Assembly (NCBI RefSeq): GCF_030150155.1
Contig: NZ_JASLGR010000026.1
Span: 1-64,000, forward strand
Direction of reading: 5' to 3'
Length of the DNA stretch: 64,000 bases
Origin: Nocardioides sp.
GTDB lineage: Bacteria > Actinomycetota > Actinomycetes > Propionibacteriales > Nocardioidaceae
Below are positions 58,591 through 64,000 of this stretch, piece by piece (within the stretch, counting starts at the first letter, position 1; each line of letters begins with the position of its first letter). Both the position numbers and the translations under genes were made by a program. The notes under the pieces were generated by a model, which saw nothing but the letters and a program-made list of their open reading frames with translations, did not search any database and had not been told where the DNA came from.

Positions 58591-59465
58591 CCGGCTGGCT
58601 CGAGGGCGACGTCGCCCTGATCACCGGCGGCGGCTCGGGGCTGGGCCGCAAGGTCGCCGAGCGGTACGTCGCCGAGGGCGCGTCGGTGGTGATCGTCGGG
58701 CACGACGCCACCCAGCTCGAGGAGACCATCGCGGCCCAGCCCGACCCGTCGCGGTGGATGGCCGCGGTGGCCGACGTACGCGACACCGAGGCGCTGCACG
58801 CCGCGGTGGACGCCTGCGTGGAGCGGTTCGGGAAGCTCGACACGCTGGTCGCCAACGCCGGCATCTGGGACTTCCAGCGCCAGCTCACCCGGCTGTCCGG
58901 GGCCGAGCTCGGGGCACTCTTCGACGAGCTGATGAGCATCAACGTCAAGGGCTACCTGCTCTCGGCCGAGGCGGCCTGGCGTGAGCTGGTCAAGACCCGT
59001 GGCTCGATCGTGATGACGCTGTCGAACGCCTCCTTCTACGTCAACGGCGGCGGCCCGGTCTACACCGCGGCCAAGCACGCCGCCCTCGGCCTGGTCCGCG
59101 AGCTCGCCTACGAGCTGGCGCCCAGCGTCAGGGTCAACGGCGTCGCGCCGGGCGGGATGAACACCGACCTGCGCGGCCCCGCCGCCGTCGGTCTGGAGAC
59201 CCGCTCGATCGGGGCCTCGTTCGCCAAGAACGCCGGCTCCAAGGCGGTCATCCCGCTGCACGACAGCTCCACCGACCCGGGGGAGTTCGTGGCGCCGTAC
59301 GTCCTGCTGGCCTCGCGCCAGGCCTCGGTGATCACCGGTGAGGTGATCTCCGCCGATGGTGGCATCGGTGTGCGTGGCTTCGCCTCGCCCGCCGGTGGGG
59401 ACCATCTGTCCGATCTCGTCAACGCCGACACGGCCGACACGTCAGTCACGGGAGAGAACGCATGA
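58587..59465 (+). CDS. Short-chain dehydrogenase, cis-dihydrodiol dehydrogenase type
   Basis: 292 residues. Cofactor motif ITGGGSGLGRKVAERYVAEG, NAG region LVANAGIWDFQ, catalytic Ser/Tyr/Lys in TLSNASFYVNGGGPVYTAAKHAALG, and VNGVAPGGMNTDLRGP. HcaB/BphB group; it oxidises the cis-dihydrodiol to the catechol with NAD+. The start ATG overlaps mhpC by 4 bp, and its stop overlaps the acyl-CoA ligase. A C-terminal extension of about 25 residues (SDLVNADTADTSVTGENA) is longer than in BphB. Confidence 0.92.
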   Translation: MTGWLEGDVALITGGGSGLGRKVAERYVAEGASVVIVGHDATQLEETIAAQPDPSRWMAAVADVRDTEALHAAVDACVERFGKLDTLVANAGIWDFQRQLTRLSGAELGALFDELMSINVKGYLLSAEAAWRELVKTRGSIVMTLSNASFYVNGGGPVYTAAKHAALGLVRELAYELAPSVRVNGVAPGGMNTDLRGPAAVGLETRSIGASFAKNAGSKAVIPLHDSSTDPGEFVAPYVLLASRQASVITGEVISADGGIGVRGFASPAGGDHLSDLVNADTADTSVTGENA

Positions 59466-61012
59466 CGGTCAACATCAACCCCGCTGCCGCGGTCGCCACC
59501 AACGCTCAGTACTTCGGTGACGACCTGGTGCTGCGCTACGAGGGCGGCGACCTGACCTACGCCGAGCTCGACGACCGCGCCGCGCGGCTGGCCACCGTGC
59601 TGGCCGAGGGTGGCCTCGGCACCGGTGACCGGGTCGCCTACGTCGGCCTGAACTCGTCGTCGTTCGTGCTCACCATGCTGGCCGCGTTCCGGCTCGGCGC
59701 GATCTACGTGCCGGTGAACTTCCGTCTCGCCGGTCCCGAGCTGCAGGCGGTCCTGGAGCGCTCCGGCGCGATCGCCGTGGTGGCCGAGGAGGGGCACCGC
59801 GAGCTGATCGACCACGTCGCCGGCCAGACCGCGCTGCGTCGCTTCCTCCTGGTCGACGACGACCCGTCGGTGCCGGCTCCGGCCGAGCACGACGGCTGGG
59901 AGGGGACCTCGGGTCTGATCGCGGCCGCCGAGCCGATGGCGACCGTGATCGACCGCGGCTTCGACGACCCCGCCGCGCTGCTCTTCACCTCGGGCACCAC
60001 CGGTCTGCCGAAGGGCGTCGTGCTGACCCACGGCAACATCTGGTGGAACTCGGTCAACGTCGACACCCGGCTCGACGCGCGTCGTGGCGACGTGACGTAC
60101 GCCGGCGCCCCGCTGTTCCACATCGGCGCGCTCAACTCCTTCGCGCTGCGGATGATCGTGCGCGGCGGCACCGTGGTGGTGGCCCGCACGTTCGACCCGG
60201 AGCGATTCCTGGCCGACCTGGTCGAGTTCAAGGTCAACACCATGTTCGTGGTGCCGGCCATGCTCAACGCGGTGGCCCACGTGCCGCACGTCTTCGAGAC
60301 CGACTTCAGCGCGCTGCGCTCGGTCGTCGTCGCCGGTGCCCCGGTGCCGCCCGCCCTGATCGCCGAGTTCGCCGCCCACGACGTCCTGCTGCAGCAGGCC
60401 TGGGGGCTGACCGAGACCGCGCCGTTCGCCACCCACCTGCCCGCCGAGATGACCCTGACCAAGGTCGGCTCGGCCGGGATCCCGATGCCCTACACCGAGG
60501 TCCGCGTGATCGACGCCGCGACCGAGGAGGAGGCCGAGCCGGGTGTGCCGGGCGAGGTGATCGTCCGCGGTCCGAACGTCACCCCGGGCTACTGGAACAA
60601 CCCCGAGGCGACGGCTGCGGCCTTCGACGAGGCGGGCTGGTTCCACTCCGGTGACATCGGCTACCTCGACACCGACGGCTACCTCTACATCGTCGACCGG
60701 CTCAAGGACATGATCATCTCCGGCGGCGAGAACGTGTACCCGGCCGAGGTCGAGCGGGTGCTCTCGGCGATGCCCGGCGTCGCCGACGTGGCCGTGATCG
60801 GCACCGCCGACGCGCAGTGGGGCGAGACCGTCGTCGCGGTGGTCGCGCTGACCCCCGACGCCGACGAGCTGACCCTGGAGCACGTCCGGGAGTTCGCCGC
60901 CTCCGGGCTGGCCCGCTACAAGCTGCCGCGCCGGCTCAGCATCGTGCCGGCCGTGCCGCGCAACGCCTCGGGCAAGCTCGACAAGGTCGCCATCCGGGGG
61001 CTGGTGTCATGA
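59462..61012 (+). CDS. AMP-forming acyl-CoA synthetase
   Basis: 516 residues. P-loop LFTSGTTGLPKGVVLTH, A5 motif QQAWGLTE, A7 HSGDIGYLD, A8 RLKDMIISGGENVYPAEVE and A10 NASGKLDK. Class I adenylating enzyme of the fatty-acid/aromatic acyl-CoA group. In this operon it could activate phenylpropionate/cinnamate or a product, as in side-chain-first pathways, while the Rieske enzymes open the ring. The start ATG overlaps the SDR stop. Confidence 0.93.
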   Translation: MTVNINPAAAVATNAQYFGDDLVLRYEGGDLTYAELDDRAARLATVLAEGGLGTGDRVAYVGLNSSSFVLTMLAAFRLGAIYVPVNFRLAGPELQAVLERSGAIAVVAEEGHRELIDHVAGQTALRRFLLVDDDPSVPAPAEHDGWEGTSGLIAAAEPMATVIDRGFDDPAALLFTSGTTGLPKGVVLTHGNIWWNSVNVDTRLDARRGDVTYAGAPLFHIGALNSFALRMIVRGGTVVVARTFDPERFLADLVEFKVNTMFVVPAMLNAVAHVPHVFETDFSALRSVVVAGAPVPPALIAEFAAHDVLLQQAWGLTETAPFATHLPAEMTLTKVGSAGIPMPYTEVRVIDAATEEEAEPGVPGEVIVRGPNVTPGYWNNPEATAAAFDEAGWFHSGDIGYLDTDGYLYIVDRLKDMIISGGENVYPAEVERVLSAMPGVADVAVIGTADAQWGETVVAVVALTPDADELTLEHVREFAASGLARYKLPRRLSIVPAVPRNASGKLDKVAIRGLVS

Positions 61013-61371
61013 CCGGCCGGGACGGCTTCGGTGTGGTGGTGGAGCCGACGTTGGTGGGGCGGCTCGGGTCGACGTACCCGGCGTCGAAGCACGACGTCGA
61101 GCTCCGCCTCGACCTGGCAGCCGTCCCCGCCGGTGGGCTGGCGGGGGTGCTGCGGACCGAGTCCGACGCCGTCCTCGCCGCCGACCCGACGATCCGCAAG
61201 GTCGTCTTCGCCGCTCCGGCCGGCGACCTGGAGGTGATCGGCGCCGCCGAGCAGGCCGGATTCCGGTACGTCGTCGACGTCGACCTGCCGGGCCTGGAGC
61301 TCTCCCTCCTGGTCCGCGAGCCGGGCTGGGTGACGCAGGTCGACATGGACCTGGACCGCGTCCCCACCTGA
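61009..61371 (+). CDS. Small protein, possible GNAT-related domain
   Basis: 120 residues, 4-bp overlap with the ligase gene. The C-terminal segment KVVFAAPAGDLEVIGAAEQAGFRYVVDVDLPGLELSLLVREP has the pattern of the last strands of a GNAT acyltransferase, but the acetyl-CoA-binding loop (Q/RxxGxG/A) is not visible, so a truncated or divergent relative is possible. Function unknown. Last gene before a 22-bp tandem repeat array. Confidence 0.65.
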   Translation: MTGRDGFGVVVEPTLVGRLGSTYPASKHDVELRLDLAAVPAGGLAGVLRTESDAVLAADPTIRKVVFAAPAGDLEVIGAAEQAGFRYVVDVDLPGLELSLLVREPGWVTQVDMDLDRVPT

Positions 61372-61374
61372 CCG

Positions 61375-61484
61375 ACTTCCGGGTTCACCACCGCCCACTT
61401 CCGGGTTCGCCACCGTCGACTTCCGGGTTCGCCACCGCCGACTTCCGGGTTCGCCACCGTCGAGTTCCGGGTTCACCACCCGGC
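61375..61484 (-). repeat. Five tandem 22-bp units downstream of the cluster II iclR gene
   Basis: Units start at 61375, 61397, 61419, 61441 and 61463 with a strict 22-bp period. Plus-strand core ACTTCCGGGTTCGCCACCG, the complement of the core at 32136. Units run away from the iclR stop on the minus strand, as those at 32136 run away from the GMC stop. Confidence 0.85.
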
Positions 61485-61489
61485 GTCGA

Positions 61490-62383
61490 TCAGAGCGCGA
61501 GGGTGCGGGCTCGGCCGCGCCCGACCGGGCGGGCCGTGCTCAGCGCGTGGCTCGCCGAGGACGCGATCTGGCGCAGCAGCGGCTCCAGCCGGGCCTGGTC
61601 GAGCCGACCGGCCGGGACGCTGACCGAGATCGCTGCGACGGCGATGCCGTTCGGGCCGAAGACCGGGGCGGCCAGGCAGGCGAGGCCGGGGACGACCTCC
61701 TCGTCCTCCCGCGCGATGCCGGTGGAGCGGACCGCGATCAGCTGCTCCTGGAGCCGGTCGTGGTCGGGCACCGTCGCGGTGGTGAACCTGACGATCTGGC
61801 GGGCCAGGGTGAGCTCGAGACCGTGCGGGTCGAAGGCGAGCAGGGCCTTGCCGACCGCCGTCGCGTACGCCGGCACCCGACCGCCCACCCGGGTCGGGCT
61901 CTTCACGTGCCGGTGCCCGAACAGCTTGGTCAGGTAGACCACGTCGGTGCCGTGCAGCGCGGCGAGGTGGACGGTCTCGTGGGTGGCCTCGTAGAGGTCG
62001 GTGACGAACGGGGTGAGCTGGTCGCGGAGCCGATCGTGGTCGGCGGCGTAGACCGAGCGGCCGAGCTCGGCGAGCCGGGTGCCCAGCCGGTAGCTGGTGC
62101 CGAGGCGCTCGACGACGCCGTTGCGCTCCAGCATCTGGAGCACCCGGAAGGCGGTCGACTTGGACAGCTGGGCGCGGCGGGCGAGCTCGCTGACGCCCAC
62201 GCCGGTGGCCGACTGGTCGCCGAAGGCCACCAGCAGGCTGATCGCCTTGTCGACCGCGGCGCGGTCGTCACGGGCGGAGCCGACCTGGTCCGTCGCCGCG
62301 GGCCCTGTCGCCTCTGGCGCCCCTGTCCGCTCCGTCGCCGACGAGGGCGCGGAGCGCTCTCGAAGCGCGGTGTCGGACGTCAC
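61490..62383 (-). CDS. IclR-family transcriptional regulator of cluster II
   Basis: 297 residues from GTG 62383; a larger frame to 63100 is spurious because it lies over the divergent gene. A Thr/Ala/Glu-rich tail of about 40 residues precedes the HTH (AVDKAISLLVAFGDQSATGVGVSELARRAQLSKSTAFRVLQMLERNGVV); the effector domain follows (LAALHGTDVVYLTKLFGH, GRVPAYATAVGKALLAF, VRSTGIAREDEEVVPGLACLAAPVFGPNGIAVAAISVSVPAGRL). Probably senses a phenylpropionate-type effector and controls the Rieske operon. Divergent from the XRE-cupin gene; the inverted repeat at 62430 lies between them. Confidence 0.9.
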   Translation of the reverse strand: MTSDTALRERSAPSSATERTGAPEATGPAATDQVGSARDDRAAVDKAISLLVAFGDQSATGVGVSELARRAQLSKSTAFRVLQMLERNGVVERLGTSYRLGTRLAELGRSVYAADHDRLRDQLTPFVTDLYEATHETVHLAALHGTDVVYLTKLFGHRHVKSPTRVGGRVPAYATAVGKALLAFDPHGLELTLARQIVRFTTATVPDHDRLQEQLIAVRSTGIAREDEEVVPGLACLAAPVFGPNGIAVAAISVSVPAGRLDQARLEPLLRQIASSASHALSTARPVGRGRARTLAL

Positions 62384-62429
62384 CGTTCGAGTGTCCGCCC
62401 CGCCCCAGGGTCTGTTCAAGGAGACACGA

Positions 62430-62445
62430 GTCCAACATAATGGAC
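62430..62445. promoter_or_regulatory. Inverted repeat between iclR and XRE-cupin genes
   Basis: GTCCAACATAATGGAC: 5-bp arms around a 6-bp centre, flanked by ACGA and GTCGT. A candidate operator for one of the two regulators; it ends 37 bp before the XRE-cupin ATG. Confidence 0.5.
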
Positions 62446-62482
62446 GTCGTGGGAGAGGTGGAGAGGGTCGGGGAGCAGCGCG

Positions 62483-63061
62483 ATGAGTGACCATCAGCAG
62501 CTCGTCGCCCGCAACATCAAGCGATTCCGGGCCGAGCGCGGCCTCACCATGTCGGAGCTGGCGCGCTCGGCGGGTCTGTCGAAGCAGACGCTTTCGACCA
62601 TCGAGGCCGGTGGCGGCAACCCCACGGTGGACACGTTGGCCCTGCTCGCCCGGGCGCTGGACGTCTCGATGCGCCGTCTGCTCACCGAGTGGGGGACACC
62701 GGTCTTCGTGCAGCGCCGTGACGATGCCGAATGGGTCGACCATCAGATCTGGACCGAGCGGCTGATGTCGGAGGTCTACGGCTCGGGCTACATCCGCACC
62801 CTGCTCACCCGTCTGGAGCGGACCTCGGAGAAGCCGGGCGTGGTCGACAGCCACGTACCCGGCACCCTGCATCACCTGTACGTCGTCACCGGCCGGGTCC
62901 GGGTAGGGCCGGTGCGTGAGCCCGTGGACCTCGGTCCGGGCGACTTCGCGCGGTACCCGGCCGACGTGCCGCATGTGCTGGCGGCGCTCACCGAGCGTGC
63001 CACCGCTGTGATCGTCAGTTCCGAGCCGCAGCTGCGCCAGACCCGGCCCGGGAGCAGGTAG
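62483..63061 (+). CDS. XRE-family regulator with cupin domain
   Basis: 192 residues. N-terminal HTH (NIKRFRAERGLTMSELARSAGLSKQTLSTIEAGGGNPTVDTLALLARALDVSM) and C-terminal cupin barrel (SHVPGTLHHLYVVTGRVRVGPVREPVDLGPGDFARYPADVPHVLAAL) with two His typical of a metal or small-ligand site. Such regulators sense small metabolites, often amino acids or aromatic acids. Divergent from the IclR gene and convergent with the second mhpB. Its target is not known. Confidence 0.92.
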   Translation: MSDHQQLVARNIKRFRAERGLTMSELARSAGLSKQTLSTIEAGGGNPTVDTLALLARALDVSMRRLLTEWGTPVFVQRRDDAEWVDHQIWTERLMSEVYGSGYIRTLLTRLERTSEKPGVVDSHVPGTLHHLYVVTGRVRVGPVREPVDLGPGDFARYPADVPHVLAALTERATAVIVSSEPQLRQTRPGSR

Positions 63062-63073
63062 CCCTTCGAACGC

Positions 63074-63111
63074 CGAACGGGACGATGGTCGATCGACCAC
63101 CGTCCCGTTCG
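63074..63111. terminator. Bidirectional hairpin terminator
   Basis: CGAACGGGACG and CGTCCCGTTCG form the outer stem and TGGTCGATCGACCA is an inner palindrome, between the convergent XRE-cupin and mhpB genes. Confidence 0.75.
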
Positions 63112-63128
63112 ATCAGGCTCGGATCGGC

Positions 63129-64000
63129 TCAGCGCGACACGGCCGTCATGACGCCGAACCCGGCGATGTACTCGCGGATCGGGCGGTAGTACGTCGAGGT
63201 GACGTCGTACGGACCAGCGGCGGCGAGCGCGGAGAAGGCCGCCACCCAGGTGCGGACCTCGTGCGAGGAGTTCCCCGCCTCCTCGGTCATCTGGGCCGGG
63301 TTCATCGCGTCGATCGGGCTCAGGTCGCCCGAGGCGAGGACCGCCATCAGGGCCTGGTCCCACTCGGGGTTGATGTCCTTGATCGTCGCGGTGCCGGCGG
63401 CGAACGCCTTACCGGTGCGGATCACGTTCTGCTGGCGGGCGTCGCGGGCCTCGGCGGTGGGGTGGCGGCCGTTGAGCAGCAGCGCCCGCTGCGGCTCGGT
63501 CGCGGTGGCCCACTGCGGCACCGGCGGGTCGTGGGAGAGACCGCCCGAGCCGATCACCAGCACCCGCTCGTCGGGTAGCGTGGCCAGGAAGGAGCCGATC
63601 GCCTCGCCGAGCTTGCGCACCCGCGACATCTTCACGAACGGCTTGGCGACGCCGTTGACGAAGACCGGGATGGTCGGCACCGTGTCGATCCCGTCGAAGA
63701 GGATCTCCAGCGGCTGGATCGCGCCGTGGTCGACCTCCATCTTCCGGGAGATGGCGATGTCGAGGTCGCGCTCGGCGACCCATTCGGCCATCGCCTCGGA
63801 GATCGAGGTGGGCACGTCGAGGGGGCCCTCGGTGGTGTTGTAGTCACCGACCCCTTCGGCCTGGTAGCCGATGCAGAACGGCGGCATCAGGTCGTAGAAG
63901 AAGCCGTTGTAGTGGTCCGGAGCGAAGGAGACCACCAGCGTGGGCTGGTAGTCGGCGACGAAGGCACGCGCGGTGGCGAACGCACCGTCGACCTCCGCCT
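63129..64000 (-). CDS. mhpB: 3-carboxyethylcatechol 2,3-dioxygenase, MhpB-like (copy 2), N-terminus cut by window edge
   Basis: About 290 residues visible; the frame is open to the right edge, where the first residues (DGAFATARAFVADYQPTLVVSFAPDHYNGFFYDLMPPFC) align with copy 1 from about residue 35, so about 30 N-terminal residues are missing. Catalytic His regions VDHGAIQPLEILFDG and GSGGLSHDPPVPQ are intact. The two copies share the subgroup motifs but differ at many positions, so they may act on different substrates (phenylpropionate versus cinnamate derivatives). It likely starts a further cluster II operon beyond the window. Confidence 0.9.
   Translation of the reverse strand, partial: AEVDGAFATARAFVADYQPTLVVSFAPDHYNGFFYDLMPPFCIGYQAEGVGDYNTTEGPLDVPTSISEAMAEWVAERDLDIAISRKMEVDHGAIQPLEILFDGIDTVPTIPVFVNGVAKPFVKMSRVRKLGEAIGSFLATLPDERVLVIGSGGLSHDPPVPQWATATEPQRALLLNGRHPTAEARDARQQNVIRTGKAFAAGTATIKDINPEWDQALMAVLASGDLSPIDAMNPAQMTEEAGNSSHEVRTWVAAFSALAAAGPYDVTSTYYRPIREYIAGFGVMTAVSR

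Noticed and set aside
61375..61484. CRISPR array
   Set aside because: Units are contiguous 22-mers without spacers and no cas genes are present.

Overview
The window is high-GC actinobacterial chromosome. The left end carries the conserved cell-division and signalling block fhaA-fhaB-pstP-ftsW/rodA-pbpA-pknA-pknB. Together with the catabolic repertoire this fits Nocardioides or a close relative in Propionibacteriales; that taxonomic call is inference from gene order and composition. No rRNA, CRISPR array, integrase or transposase is visible.

Layout. (1) 1-8245, minus strand: the peptidoglycan/Ser-Thr kinase operon, cut by the left window edge inside pknB. (2) 8407-8490: tRNA-Leu(CAG) with a strong terminator. 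(3) About 8.6-14.7 kb: an accessory block of poorly characterised genes, namely a two-gene unit ending in an XRE-ImmA/IrrE metallopeptidase, a stand-alone SIR2-like protein of the type found in anti-phage systems, a single-TM protein, an orphan gene, and a C-terminal stump of a long-form ThyX. (4) 14.7-18.1 kb: a MetF-like protein, a 55-residue Cys protein, a lipoprotein and an MmgE/PrpD protein. (5) 18.2-37.15 kb, plus strand: a large aromatic-catabolic cluster (cluster I). It holds a sugar-type ABC importer, an MFS transporter, two flavin-dependent monooxygenases of the HsaA type, two flavin reductases each fused to an IclR-type effector-binding domain, an aldehyde dehydrogenase, a GMC oxidoreductase, a two-domain extradiol dioxygenase, a one-domain VOC protein, a FAH-family enzyme, a carboxymuconolactone-decarboxylase-like protein, one intact meta-cleavage-product hydrolase and one homologue lacking the catalytic Ser and His. 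Six intergenic sites resembling TGTGA-N6-TCACA precede most transcription units of this cluster. (6) 37.2-40.9 kb: DODA-type dioxygenase, M20 amidohydrolase, cardiolipin synthase. (7) 41.2-46.0 kb: a secreted beta/gamma-crystallin-like protein with a frameshifted start, a lipoprotein and a MacA/MacB-like ABC exporter, abutting a truncated acyltransferase. (8) 46.1-51.8 kb: domain-swapped lipoate ligase, TetR/membrane-protein divergon, SigE-family sigma factor with a membrane-anchored partner, FprA. (9) 52-64 kb: cluster II, a dioxygenolytic 3-phenylpropionate/cinnamate-like pathway (Rieske dioxygenase alpha, ferredoxin, reductase, beta; cis-diol dehydrogenase; two MhpB-type dioxygenases; MhpC; acyl-CoA ligase; IclR and XRE-cupin regulators), cut by the right edge inside the second mhpB.

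How the parts may work together. In cluster I the importer would bring in a substrate whose alcohol/aldehyde side chain is oxidised by the GMC enzyme and the aldehyde dehydrogenase. The two-component monooxygenases would hydroxylate the phenol to a catechol, the extradiol enzyme would open the ring, and the hydrolase and FAH enzyme would process the product. The actual substrate cannot be read from the sequence. In cluster II the Rieske system makes a cis-dihydrodiol, the SDR makes the catechol, MhpB cleaves it and MhpC hydrolyses the product. No MhpD/E/F set is seen in the window; the FAH-family protein of cluster I or genes beyond the right edge may supply it. Two 3'-end-associated repeat families (near 32.1, 47.2 and 61.4 kb) are a further unexplained feature.
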